Positions 12,301-24,010 of a stretch of DNA of 64,000 nucleotides are shown one piece after another. Source of the DNA: Eudorina sp. 2006-703-Eu-15 (taxonomy: Eukaryota; Chlorophyta; Chlorophyceae; Chlamydomonadales; Volvocaceae); contig BDSI01000187.1 of assembly GCA_003117195.1 (NCBI GenBank), forward strand, positions 1-64,000, in the 5' to 3' direction. The notes under the pieces were generated by a model, which worked only from the letters and a program-made list of their open reading frames with translations, ran no database searches and was not told the DNA's origin. Each line of letters begins with the position of its first letter. Within the stretch, counting starts at the first letter, position 1. Both the position numbers and the translations under genes were made by a program.

Positions 12301-15300
12301 CGGCCCTCCCCACCACCGCCGTCCCCACGGCCCTCGCCCCCACCGCCGTCCCCACGGCCCTCGGCCCCACAGCTGTCTCCTCCACCGTCGCCCCCACCGC
12401 CGTCCCCACCGCCCCCGCCCCCACCGCCGTCCCCACCGCCCCCGCCCCCACCACCGTCTCCTCCGCCGCCACCACCACCGCCGTCCCCACCGCCGCCGCC
12501 CCTACCGCCACCACCATCCCCACCGCCACTGCTGCCGCCACCGCCACCGCCATCCCCGCCGCCGGCGCACCCTCCTTCCCCGCCGCCGTCTCCATCGCCC
12601 TTACCACCCTCCCCAGCACCGCTTCCACCGCCGCCGTCGCCACAGCCACCATCGCCCCCGCCGCCCCCGCCCCCGCCCCGCCGTCGCCGTCGCCTGCACC
12701 CCAGCCCCGCCGCTTGCACCGCCGCCGCGTGAGCAACCGCCTCCGCCTGATGAGATCACAAAATCAAGCGATGGTGATGACGTCATTCGGCCGGCTCCGC
12801 AGTTCCCCGCAGCTAGCCGCCGCCCTCCGAGGGCGAGCTCGGGGCCGTTGCTGTCGTCGCGGCCACAGGTACCCACCCTGGAGCCGTCGCAGCCAGCAGC
12901 CGCCGCGATCGCTCCGCCGCCGGCGGCGCCCAGGCTGCCGCATGCGCCCGCGCAGCCACCCCCGATGGGGCCGAAGATGCCGGAAGCGCCGGCGACGGCG
13001 AGTAGTGAGCAGCCGCCGCCACCAGAGCTGACAGGTACGACCCTGTAGTATGTAGTACGATACAGCCCACGCACCTTGCCGTGTCTGACGAGACACGCAC
13101 TATCACGTGAAAGCGGCCGCGACGCCTTTTGTTAGTCGTGCACATGGATCGATGCGCGGCGGAGTGGGTGATTGACGTCGGGTCCGTGTTGTCGTCCGCT
13201 GCTTTCCTGGATGGCCGCAGTCGGATCTGAGGGCGTCGGCTGCAGGGTCAACAGCAAGGGCATGGTCTTTGTGGACGGGGAGCAGTTCCCGTACGGCAGT
13301 TTCAAGTCGCAGGTGTGCGGCTGCGAGGCCTCACCGTACGGCATTCGGTTCGGTCCGGACCTTGTGTACAACAACAGGTGAGGTGTGCTGCGTATTGCTT
13401 GTGGGCGGGAGTAGTGTACAGGGCGTATCCACCCGTCGCAGCAAGCCTACACACACGATTTATCAACCGCTGGTCAATCAATCAACTCGTTCATATCGTG
13501 TGCGCTCATTTCAATTGATTATATGAACAAGTGAACGTTACAGCGGACCCCGAAAGGGGATCAACGGTGTATACCACGGCAAGCCCCAGCGGGTCCCACC
13601 GACAAGGCGGCCAGGTAGAAGGTACCCCCACGCCTCTCAACGCCGCGAACAGCGATTAGCTATATATCGACCCCAGTAGTGCGCTACCTATCAACGTAAT
13701 GGCACACGGCCCCCGACGCAAGGCCCCCCGACGCGCGTGCGCGCTGCTGCTGCACACCGGATGGGCGCCGTCCAGCGGAGCGGCAGTGCCGCCAAGCTGC
13801 GGACCGTTCGGACTGCGTTGGTCACCACCTCACCCAGCCGGTGCAGATCATGCAGATCATGCATACAGAGCGCGAGGTCGTCACCTCGGCCGGATCGATC
13901 AGACTTTAGATCGATGGTCCTTCAGGGCCAGTGCGGGGTCGGCGCGCGGGGTTCATGGCGGGGCCGGTGCGGGGCCGGTGCGGGGCCGGTGCGGGGCCGG
14001 TGCGGGGCCCCTGAGGCCTGATGCTGTGGGCCGGGTGTTGACATCGCCGCAACCTGCTGACCGGTCATAACCCTCTGCTGACCGCGGTCGCGGTCCAATC
14101 GTCCAAACCCCGACATCCATCCCCACGCACAGGAACTTCTACACCTTCCGTCTGTACAGCAAGCCCTGCAACTCGAGCGTCATCATCGACGGGCAGCCGG
14201 TGTGCAGGTGAGGCAGGCGTGCGTGGGCAATCCCAGAAATGGCGCTAGATGTCGCTACGTACGACATGTACGGCAATCAGTGTACGGCGGTTATTTTGCT
14301 CCGAAACACCGCTGTAAGAAACACAACACATGCACGAGCGAGGACAGTCATGGCCTTCCGCGGCCTCGCTCGCCTCAGCCACACCATCGTCTCCTCGCTG
14401 CCTTGAGGACGCCCCCTTCTCACTCCGCCCACCCAATCCTTCCGGCATCCAATTTCTGCCGCTGCGCCTCGGCGCTCCGTGTGTTACATACACAGAACCA
14501 TCGGGGCCATCGTCAACAAGATCGCCATGCGGTTCGGCAAGGACACAGTGCCGTGCTTTGGCAACGGCACGTTGCCCACGATCGACAACGGCGACCCTTG
14601 GAGGTGGGGACGGGGCGCGCGGGGCGTGTGTAGGAAAGGGCTGCGCGGGGCGCGAGGGGCGTGTGTAGGAACGAAGGGGCTGCGCGGGGCGCGAGGGGCG
14701 CAGATAGAGTAAGAGGCATCCATCGACAGGGCGGTGCAAGGGGCTTGCTTGGACCAACCCAGTGCGAGGGAGGATGGAGGTAGAGAGGGGCAGCCGCGTG
14801 GGCGTTTGTTTACATGCATGGGCTCACCAAGGCTGCTAGCTGGTCAACTGGGGGGAGACGCAGCTCGCGTCCCGCCTCTCCCGCTTCCGTTTGCAGCTGG
14901 ATGCATGGCACCCGCTATGCTACATGGCTGCATGGCACCTGCTGTATGCGCTGGATCGCTGCATGGCACCTGTGCTGTACTTGATGGCTGCATGGCACCT
15001 GCTGTGCTGGCTGCGTGGCAAGGGGTTGATGCGTGCGCTCATGGACACGGCTCACCTCGCTCCGCCCGCCGGCGCACTTTTGCCCTTCGTGTACTTCGGT
15101 GGCTTCTCCGGTGCACCGTACTCTGCAGGGGGGTGCGCTTCTGGGTGGACGGCGCCGCTGCCCCCATCTATGCGCCGCTCTCGGCCCGTGTCGGTGAGTC
15201 GCTGGATGCATGGACCGCAGCCGACGAAGGGATCCAGTTCTGCAAAGCTGGCCACCCGCTGCCAGAACTCCATGACTGCGCGCGCCTTAGCTACATCTAC

Positions 15301-16204
15301 TGGCGACGGGGCAGCCGGCGCCCCCGGCACGGGTTGTGCGCCCCCGTTGCGGGTCGCTGCACGTAGCCCAACCCTCGCCCGCTCCATGGCCGTCAGCGCC
15401 GCTAGGGCAATGATATCCCAAAACCCTTGTTGCACCCCCTGCGGAGGCTCAGCCAGCCACACGTTGGCTCGGGTGATGGGGCCCAGAACGTGTGCCCCGA
15501 TCTGTTGTACCACTGCCTGAGCGTGTGTGTGTGTGTGGCCGTCCTTCGTTGGTGTTTTCATCTGCAGCACGAGAGGACACAGCTAGCCGTGCTGCGTATA
15601 GATCCATACAAGCCCTATCTGTTCCGTACTTTTAGGTTGTGGAGATCAGATCCCGAACCTGAAAGCTCGTACTTATGGGTGCGTCTCTGGGAAGATACCG
15701 TACAACCAGCCAGCCCGCGTGTGTCAGGGCGTTCGGTGTCTTTGTATATACAAATATATGTATATATACATATATACATATATATACATATATATGTATA
15801 TATACATATATACATATATATACATATATACATATATACATATAGAGCTACACGTGAACGAACCAACGGGTGCGTGCCTCGCGTGCTGTAAGTGGCGGTG
15901 CGTGCATGTGTGTGCGTGAATGAACCCGCCTGCCGCCGGTGTACGTATGTCCCGTACGTCCCGTACCAACCTGTCCGCCGCAGGCACCTCCACCGACTTC
16001 GAGCACGTGGAGCTCTTCATCTACGGCCTGAGAGGGCCCTACACGACGGGCACCTTCATGATCCAAAAGTGTGATCCGTTCGGGTCGGTCTCAGACATGT
16101 GCAAGAATTCGGCGTCGGGCATGTGCCTCTTCTCGTTCGTTGACACCCCCGGACACAAATTCGTGACCACCTGCCGTACACTAGGGCTCACGTCGAAGAA
16201 GTAA
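9376..16204 (+). CDS. Pherophorin-like gene B
   Basis: Exons: 9376-9805 leader, 10216-10342 N1, 10913-11241 N2 and N3 fused, 11609-13034 N4 plus linker, 13221-13377 C1, 14133-14207 C2, 14496-14603 C3, 15129-15193 C4, 15984-16204 C5 and C6 fused, stop TAA; about 980 codons. A hydrophobic stretch [17 protein letters not shown] serves as the likely signal sequence, but about 90 residues rich in Ser, Thr, His and Arg precede it if Met 9376 is used, so the true start is uncertain (9151 is an alternative). The N domain shows [13 protein letters not shown] and VIQLDPERA; the C domain shows [17 protein letters not shown] and [13 protein letters not shown]. The linker frame breaks between about 12660 and 12730. 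Likely role: secreted matrix glycoprotein. Confidence 0.82.
10362..10436 (+). repeat. 18-bp tandem repeat in gene B intron N1-N2
   Basis: About four copies of a unit CAGTCAGCCAGTACCCCT follow the N1 splice donor. The unit length is a multiple of three, so it stays open in frame, but it lies past a consensus donor (AG|GTCAGT at 10343) and has no counterpart in the paralog proteins, so it is intronic. Confidence 0.8.
11609..13034 (+). other. Gene B exon: N4 subdomain plus SPPPP-type rod
   Basis: The exon opens at GG|TAC after an AG at 11607-11608, giving [19 protein letters not shown], the family's N4 signature, then VCTVKP and a rod of (S)PPPPPP and PPSPRPSPP units. The rod reads in one frame to about 12680 and then runs to a stop at 12730-12732. 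A second frame carries the natural continuation ([11 protein letters not shown], an acidic SSDGDD patch, PPELTG) to the donor at 13035. Either one or two bases are miscounted in the C-rich stretch, or a small intron is present. Downstream phase 1 agrees with all paralogs. Confidence 0.75.
13524..13615 (-). mobile_element. LINE-like 3' end (R1) in gene B intron C1-C2
   Basis: GAACGTTACAGCGGACCCC, then AAAGGGGATCAACGGTG and a GGCAAGCCCCAGC stretch match the 19916-20010 copy over roughly 90 bases. Read on the minus strand it ends in CGCTGTAACGTTCA, the R1 terminus. It is antisense to the host gene. Confidence 0.6.
13930..14006 (+). repeat. 11-bp GC-rich tandem repeat in gene B intron C1-C2
   Basis: Consecutive GCGGGGCCGGT units, about five, lie shortly before the C2 acceptor at 14131-14132. 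Confidence 0.75.
14604..15010 (+). repeat. Minisatellite patches in gene B intron C3-C4
   Basis: Two patches. At 14610-14700 a GC-rich unit with GGGGCGCGAGGGGCG and GTGTGTAGGAA is repeated imperfectly. At about 14900-15005 a unit GCTGCATGGCACCTGCTGT is repeated about four times. Both sit between the C3 donor (14604) and the C4 acceptor (15127-15128). Confidence 0.75.
15200..15520 (-). mobile_element. Antisense LINE-like coding fragment in gene B intron C4-C5
   Basis: On the minus strand an open frame reads through [28 protein letters not shown] and [17 protein letters not shown], ending about 10 bases after the C4 donor at 15194. The same motifs, more decayed, occur at about 20480-21010 (HVWLAEPLPPVEQ, VWDVVALAALAALERGR, RRAIADFWGRL). 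A repeated protein-coding family of this kind fits the C-terminal part of a LINE ORF2, which is an inference; no catalytic reverse transcriptase motif is in the fragment. It is a 5'-truncated or internal remnant inserted against the host gene direction. Confidence 0.6.
15745..15846. repeat. (TATACA/TATATG)n run in gene B intron C4-C5
   Basis: About 100 bases of alternating ATATAC and ATATGTAT, an almost pure A/T/C/G simple repeat with high self-complementarity. It lies about 140 bases before the C5 acceptor at 15982-15983. Confidence 0.85.
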
Positions 16205-16496
16205 CGAACGGCTGCGATGGCTGCGTCAGTCCGTCCGAAGGGTTTAGGCCTAGGGTTGGTTGGGTTCGTTGGAAGAGCGGGGTTTGGTTCGTTGGCCGAT
16301 CACCGGGGGCCTGTATGTCTTGATGATGACTAGATAGGGCGGCGATGGCGGCGGGACCCACGCGCGGCACATCAGGCCAGCAGACAGTGACGGATGAGGC
16401 TCCCAAGCGATGCTAGTGGCTGGGGCATGATGACCGTGGAGCTGGGATGGCCTTGGGGCCGGCAGATCTATCTCAAGAGCAGGCGAATAAAAAGAT

Positions 16497-16526
16497 GGAC
16501 GGACGGACGGACGGACGGACGGACGT
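16497..16526 (+). repeat. (GGAC)n microsatellite downstream of gene B
   Basis: Seven or so consecutive GGAC units lie about 290 bases after the gene B stop, possibly within the 3' untranslated region. A matching run lies downstream of gene C at 35216-35239. Confidence 0.85.
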
Positions 16527-19459
16527 CGTCTGGACGACGTGTCGTCTGCGGATCGGTACGTACCGGCAGATCGATGATGAGCGTGCAGCGCGCGTACGCA
16601 GTACGTACGTAGTAGTACGTACGCACGTGCGCACGGCTAGTACACGCAGCTCCGGGATAGATATTGTGACTGGCGCGAGGTTGCTTGTACGTATGACGCG
16701 CACGGTAGGTATGCGTACGGATGATGGTGGTTTGTACGTGCGCATCGATGGCTTGTGAACTTGGGGCGGGTTTCGGAGCTGCTGTATCATTGGCTGAGAT
16801 GAGATGAGAGCCGCCGGACAGGCGGCGTGTAGATGGCCAGCAGCGGGCTGCGAGCGAGCGACGAAACCAAACGACGCCGACGACGGACGCCCCGCCGCCG
16901 CGCGGACCTGCGCGCCGCCAGGAACATGCACGCGCGGCTTGTTGCGGCTTTTACCGTTCTACGTATCCCTTCTTGCACCTAAACACGCACCTACATATCC
17001 AGTATTCCGTGGCCTACCTTTTCGTTGGAGCGCAGTATGTTGCACATACACCGCCAGCAGTAGCATGTTTGATGATGCCGCACGGAGGCAGGGCCGTGTA
17101 TTTATGCTTGTGAAGAGGGCTTTGGCACACGGGACTTGCTTGACGTCTTTGATGTGATCCCCAGGTGGACGCATGTCTGGGACGCATGTCTGGGAGGGGG
17201 ATTCGGCAGTGTGTATGTGTATTGGCTGGCCTCACGTGCGTGGGAGGTGGGAGGTGGATGGATGGGCGCGCGGCCTGCGTATGTACACACGCACGCACAC
17301 GCACACGCACACGGCCATCGGGCGGGTTCTACAGCACGGCAGCTAGCAGGGGCGGCGACATTGCAAGCAGCGTGCGTAATGTTTTTTCCAGTAGCCGGAT
17401 TGCGTAGGAGGTCGCGATTACCGCGCGGATGTTCCGGGAGTCTTGTCGCAAGGGTCTTTGCAGTGCTAGCTGGGCGCGCGAGCAAACAAGGCAATCAAGC
17501 GAGGAAAGAGGGACCGTTATTGCTGGTGGCGTAGGCTAATTCGCAGCGGCCTGTAGTACTGGCGACGCAGGGCAGCGGTCTTTTGAACGAAGCACAAGGT
17601 TGCCGCAGCAGCTGCGAGGATCGATCATGCGTTAATGTATGGCTGCAAGCAAGTTTGGAGTTCGGTGACGGTGTGCGACCGCGCGGCGTAGCGTGCGTAC
17701 TTCATCCGGGCCCCCGGGCGCGCTCGCTCATCTATCGCGCCTGTCCTCCGCCTGTATGTCCTCGCGGCTTCGCTAGGCACGCACCACCCTACCACCCGGA
17801 GGTCCTGTCGATGTCGGGCACCGGGTCAGGCAACGGTTCTCCGTCGTTTCACCCTGGGCAGTGCGTGCGGACTCTGCTGCTGCGGCCGCCGCGGACCCTC
17901 GCGCGCGGTTGATTGTATGCATCATCAAAGCTTCACTGAACGATGCCGCCCATGCATCCAGGTCAGCAATCCACATGGCTGGCCGTACTGCCGTCGTAAA
18001 TGCATTCTGACACCCACCACATGCATGCTGGGCGCGCGAGGTGTAGGTATATGTTAGTTGCCGTGACGGTTTTCCCTCACCTGCTGTCCATCCGTGGTTT
18101 GGCTGATGATGCGTTTGTTTTTTTGTCGTCAACAGCTCTCCTCCTGGGCTGCTGTCCTGTTTGGGGGGCTATGCACCTGCCCTCTTTGACTCTTATTTGC
18201 GAGGTATTCATTATATGTTCTGGGGTTCTTGGTGCGTGTCGGGATGTGGTAGGTGGTACTTACGTAGCGCGGATGCAGTGGTAGGGGGGCAGTCTTGTTT
18301 TATTACGAAATGTGCCGTGGTAGACGAACGCAAGGCAGGGCCCCAGGTGCGGTGTACGACTACATACTTCCGTAGTATGTATGTACGGCTGGCTGCTGGA
18401 ACACGTCAGCATGAAGGCAACATGATGATGACAACGACGTGCTTGCTTGCGTGCTTTCCGTGCTGCTGGCAGCTGGCGGCTGCGTCGGACATCGTTCATG
18501 GCATTACCAACGACGAATGAGTGGTTCAATGTATTACCCGCCATGCGCATTAATAATGCATGTGTGCGGGAGGCTGCTGTATGTGCGCGCGGCGGTGTGC
18601 TGTGCCTCTACCTGCTGATGAGGAGAGAAGAGCGTGCCGAGGCGGCCGAGTGCGTGCGTGCACAGATACGTAGAGGCCGTCTTCGCTGCGTGCGTGCGCT
18701 GTCTCGTCGATTCGAGAGTGAAACTGTAAGGAATGCGTTTTTGGGGGCGGGAGGACGACGGATGGCGGTGACACTGTGGCGCCGGCAGGAATGTGCGTGT
18801 GCCAGTGGACCGGATGGACCGTCGTGTGGTCCTACGTCTCGTGAAACGAGTACATGTTCGGTCAGGGGCGGACTGGGGATGTGTGGGGAGGGGGGTGATT
18901 GCAAGCGTTGTGGATGGGCCAAGCGTTGGGGGCCAAAGGGTGGGGTGGGGGCCGGGGCCAAGTGTTGTGGGTTGGGGTGGAAAGAACACTAGATAGTCAA
19001 TGCCAAATAATATAGTTAGCCTGGAAATGAAGAAACGGTACTACGTACGTATGCCTCGTATGTACGGCTAACCGTTTAAACTGATTTTACGCCGTTCGAG
19101 AAACTCTTCCATGATTTTATAACATAGTGTTTTTGACGAAGAGAAACATACATCAGAAAGCGCTGGTACATAGCACATTCCAGCCTTTAACGTTCAACCC
19201 TCCTAGGTGTGCTGGGTGTGGGCTGGGTGTGACCACGTCTGCGGGCCAAACCTCTCGTGAGTTGTGACACTTACACCTTGAGTGAGGTACGTTATGTTCC
19301 TTCCTCGTGTAAACGGCAACCATCCAAGCAAACAACGCGCACGCTGGACTTGAAGCTGGTAAGAATGGACCCCTTTGGCACTGGTCATTCATTCCCCGGC
19401 TGACGTTGCAGTCAACCGCACGGCAGCTGTCCTCGTCTCTCAGGACGCAGTGTGACAAG

Positions 19460-19545
19460 AGAGACCAGCAGATTATCAGCTGCACGCTCGCCGTACAGGC
19501 GTCGACGGACTGTTCATCATACCCCTGGGGCATGCCGTGCACTGA
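19460..19545 (+). repeat. 85-bp duplicated segment, copy 1
   Basis: Contains CTCGCCGTACAGGCG, GACGGACTGTTCATC and GGGGCATGCCGTGC, all repeated in the same order at 21152-21235. The pair flanks the decayed LINE-like block and could be parts of two element copies or an internal duplication. Confidence 0.65.
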
Positions 19546-19915
19546 GCAGGGGCTGTGGTTGGTCCTCAGGAACGGGGTGGTTCCCTGCGAGAGTGAGCAC
19601 GGGAAGTGTTTTGTGGAGCCTGTCTGGTGCGCCATGGTGGCCCAGCCATCCTAAACTAGCGCCTGACATGGGAAGTATCCGCCTCAACGGGGCACAACAA
19701 ACCCGGGCCACGAGTCAATATTTGGCGGCCGTTACAGCACGACACGTCCCAGTACCCCGCTCAGAAAGGGGTAAACGGGCGGCACGGAGTTCTAGTTCCT
19801 CGGAGGCATACCCCGCTATGCAAATACGCGAGACGGGCCCGAAAGTCTGCAGGGATAGTCACAGCGATCGAAAACAAGGCTAGGCGCGCGCGACAGAGCA
19901 GTGTGGAAGTCCCAC

Positions 19916-21010
19916 ATGAATGAATGAATGAACGTTACAGCGGACCCCAAAGGGATCAACGGTGTTACCAGGGCAAGCCCCAGCAGGCCCCAACGCCAAG
20001 GCGGCAAGACACCTCCACACCCAAACGCCGCAAACAAAAACACACCGGGCCATGGCCCCACCCCGACAGACACCGAAGCAAGCAGAGGCGCACAGCGGGG
20101 CAACACTACCGAAGGGATAGGCACAGCAGAGGGCAGAATCCCCAGAAGTGGATAAAGCCAAGCACAGGGGAGGTCGCCCACACAGGCACCCCATTACCCA
20201 GCTACCACCACCCCTGAAGCACCCAGCGCTGCACCCTCTCGGGGTCTTGGAAGACCCACGCCTGGCTCGTGACACTGCCCAGCGACTGCTAGTGGAGTAG
20301 CCCGCATCAGAAGAAATACCTATGCCAAGCAATAACATACCAACGGGAGCCCTGCCTCCTACCCCAGCTGACGGCAGGCCAGGTCCCCAACTTGGGCCTC
20401 GGGTGGTTGACCCCGTATTAAAACACGTAGAGGACGGGGACCCCGTGCCTCAGCCCTCATCAGGAGCAGCCCCCGCACACCGCAAGACTCCCCCCGACAC
20501 TTTCAATAAAGGGTGGAAGGGGTCCATCCACGTCTCGGGAGGCCCAACTGGACAAACCCATGAAGGCGCCCCCAAAAGTCAGCGATTGCACGCCGCTCCC
20601 CTTGCCCTGTCCCGGCAATACAGTCGGACCCTGACCAGGTGCTGACCGCCGCACGGCGGCCACCATGAATCGGCGGCCATGGCCGCGATCGCGGCCAACA
20701 CCACCACATCCCAGACACATTGCTCCACGGGTGGCAGGGGTTCCGCCAGCCAAACATGCGTGCTCCGTCCCATATGTTGTATATGCGTTGACGGCCCCGC
20801 TCGAGGGCCGCCAGAGCCGCCAAAGCCACCACATCCCAGACAGACTGGTGCGTGCATACCCGGCGGGGCGACCACGAACCACAAATGGTGGCGGGCGAAC
20901 ACAGCGTCCAGGAAGGGCTCCCGTTGAAGCGCCCATCGCAGTCCTCATCTCTTCTCGCAACGATCCCGCAACAAGGCAATCCCAGAACAAGTGGCGCCGA
21001 ACCCAGCACC
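19916..21010 (-). mobile_element. Decayed LINE-like element, minus strand
   Basis: Read on the minus strand, the left edge is the 3' terminus: CGCTGTAACGTTCATTCATT followed by further CATT units. About 20480-21010 contains broken frames with VWDVVALAALAALERGR, HVWLAEPLPPVEQ and RRAIADFWGRL, matching the gene B intronic fragment. Several frameshifts and stops separate the motifs, so no intact ORF survives. The region between (20020-20480) would be 3' untranslated sequence. LINE assignment rests on the repeated coding motif plus the simple-repeat tail and is inference. Confidence 0.5.
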
Positions 21011-21151
21011 TGCCATGCCCACTACTGACCGCGGCGCCGCGGGGGTTACCCGTGTTGTGCGACCAGTGGGAACTGGGAAGCCCACGATGCCATGCAACCG
21101 AGCCGCCACGGCCCGCCAGCGGAGGGGTCCCTCAAGGCAGTAGGAAGCAAC

Positions 21152-21235
21152 GTTACAAGGGGGACCAGAAAATAAGCTGCTCGCTCGCCGTACAGGCGCA
21201 GACGGACTGTTCATCCTAACCCAGGGGCATGCCGT
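21152..21235 (+). repeat. 85-bp duplicated segment, copy 2
   Basis: Partner of 19460-19545 at roughly 80% identity by eye, with the same ordered blocks CTCGCCGTACAGGCG, GACGGACTGTTCATC and GGGGCATGCCGTGC. Confidence 0.65.
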
Positions 21236-23934
21236 GCGACCGTTTACACTCAGAGATGCACGGCACGTCGTACTTCAGGGGTCAGCAGCAACGGGTAGGA
21301 GGCCCGGGTGTCCCGCAAAGGGTTACCCTCTCTACGTCGTAGCGATTTTATCAGTGGTGTTGTCGCAGGACACTACGTTGGCTGGCGTCATGAATACTCG
21401 ATGATCATGTAACTCGATACCATACTATTTTAACCATGTTATATTTCTATGAAAGGATGCTAGACAAGCGTCGATAGTTTTTGCATAACCCATTGCCCAT
21501 TACCCATTACCCAGCTAAACTGAGCCAAATGAGGAAAGCTTAAACGGGTCGCTCGAGGGTGGAGCTGGCTGATTTCCTCCGATACGGTCAAATCAATTCC
21601 ATTAGGAGGGCGACCAAAGGCCTCCTGAGATCAATTATTTCTGGCAGCACTGCGCTTGGTGAATAGCCCTCGTCGCATCGATGACTATTGATGACCGTAT
21701 GTATGCCATCTCGAGCGGCGGCCCGCCACACACTCCACACGCCAAGTTCGACTCGTACGTGAACGTTTTACGATGGCCCCATGCGCAGGAAATAGCGAGA
21801 TACCGACCGTAGCCTCGAAACCAAATTCACACTCAGCCAACCAACATCAACCTCATTCATACAAAATACCTGTAGCAGTTAGAGGTTTCGCATTCAGAAT
21901 CTAGTCAGAGCATTTAATTATAGCATTCACTGTTCGTCTGTGCCTGCAACGAAGGACAGGTACGGACGGATTGCGGCCTGCCGCGCTCGCTCTAGCCTGC
22001 ACCACCTAAATGACCATCAAAGCACTTCTATATTTTAATTAACGAATTATCTGATCCGTCACGTGACACCTACTATACCCTTCATAATGTCGTCCGGGTG
22101 GCTCGACCCTCAGAAGCGTCATCGCCGTACCGTCCGCAACGTTTTGCACAATTCCACCACCAATGTTACACCATTCCCAGCGATGTAAATATTTTTATTA
22201 ATCTGAGACAACAAAAAAAGGGAATATGTCATCCGGCCCTGTTCGACGCTACCGTACTTATGCGTTTGTTACTCCAGCGCTGCCCTTCGCTGCTAGCTTA
22301 AACGCAACACCTTAGAGGAACGACAACTTGCCAGGGCAAAATGGGAGGAGCGCTGACATGGACCTTACACTGCAGGAGAGCAAACACACGCGAGCAACGC
22401 GAGCAACGCGAGCGCGCCGGCACGACGCCAGGCCGCGCAGTCAAAAACAGGCCGCGCGCGAGCGGCACCGAACAACAACCCCGTCGCGCCACGGCATGAT
22501 GCCGGGCGCCCAAGCCCCGACGCGAGCCGCCCGACCGGGCGGACGCAGGGCCAGCGGCCAGACAGCCGCAACCAACCCCTTAACCCCAATGCTTCCCGGA
22601 ACGAAAACCAGCAGAAGGCAAACGCGGCGGGGAAAAACGGGAACAGGGGCACCACAAGCCAAAAAAACCCGCCGCCGCCAAGGCCGGACAACAACGAGAG
22701 GGGAGCGCGCGCTCCCCCTCACTCGGGCGGAGGGCTGGCCCCCTGCCGCCCTACACCCCCAAGAACCCCGGGCGGAGGGCTGATCCCTTGCCGCCGCATA
22801 CCCCGAACCCCGGCGGAGGGCTGGCCCCTTGCCGCCGCACAACCCGAACCCCTTCGCCCAACGTGCCCCCCCCCCCACACACACAAGCCCCAAACGCCCC
22901 CGTGCGCCGGTGAAGCGGCACCCCGCCAGCTCCCCGCCGCCAGCCGTGCTGTCGTCTTCGGGCGCCGCAGGACTTGCGTCCCGCGGCGCCCCTGGGCCGA
23001 ACTGGTGGGCGTAACAAGGGTGGGGACGAGCTGGGAAGGCTCGGCAATTGGGAGGGAACAGAGTTACTCACAGCGATGTGAGTGCTCTCTGAAGTGAAGG
23101 CAGAATGCCTGAACGAGAGAGAGCGAGCCGGAAAGCTGCTCAGGGCAGCTGTACGGCTTCCGTAACAAACCTCGTAAAATCCCTACGATCGCTTCGCTCC
23201 TTCGGGATTAAACGACAGGTATTGCGGGACTGCGAGGCTCAAAATATTTGGATTTCCTAATTATTTGCAAGGCATCGGTCGGAGTTTTTTCAGATACTCG
23301 AGCGCCTTTAATCAAAAGTTTGTGAACTCGCATCTTTCAGTCCAGCGTGAGTGAAACTCGCCGCTGCCTTCTCCGCCCTATACAGTTGCCCGACCTCCCA
23401 CCCTCTCCCGGTGCCGCCCTTCCTCCCCGCCTGCCGCGGCCCCGTGCCGACTGATACGGGCCGGCCCCCATTGGCGCGCCGGCTGTCGCCGTCTCTCCTC
23501 CCCGACCTGTTACAGCCCCGATCCCCTTTGAGGCGCCCCCCACTTGTTTGCGAGATGACCGTAAGCTTTTTTTCGCATTTTGCGAGATCCCGATTTGACA
23601 CTGCTTAATAACGAGTAAGCGAACTGACCGAGGGTGACTACGACCACCAGTGCACGTCGAGAGCCACTGAGCCAGGACGAGAACGTCATTGCGGGGTCGG
23701 GACGAAAGCAAGGGTCCACCCTGTAACGGTTACAACGTCATTGAGCAAAGTTACAGAGCGTATAAATACGTACCAGGTCCACAATCGCGGACCGGCGGCC
23801 CCCCGGCGACCCACGGCACGAGCGAGCCCAGCGAAGTAACCCGCACGGCACCACCCAGCGCGCGTGTGTGCAGCACTAGTCTCAGCTTCCGGCGGTAGGG
23901 CTGCATTGGGCCCACCCCCAATGGTTAATGAGAT

Positions 23935-24010
23935 CGATGAGATGAGGCGCCTACGAGCTATCTGGGCCCGCTGGAACGCCCGATCGGGACTAAGGGTCCA
24001 CTTTGTAAAG
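23935..24010 (+). repeat. Dispersed repeat R3, copy 2
   Basis: Matches 6475-6550 with five mismatches in 68 aligned bases. A truncated relative at about 23695-23735 keeps GGTCGGGAC, then GGGTCCACCCTGTAACG with a 4-base insertion between them. Confidence 0.7.
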
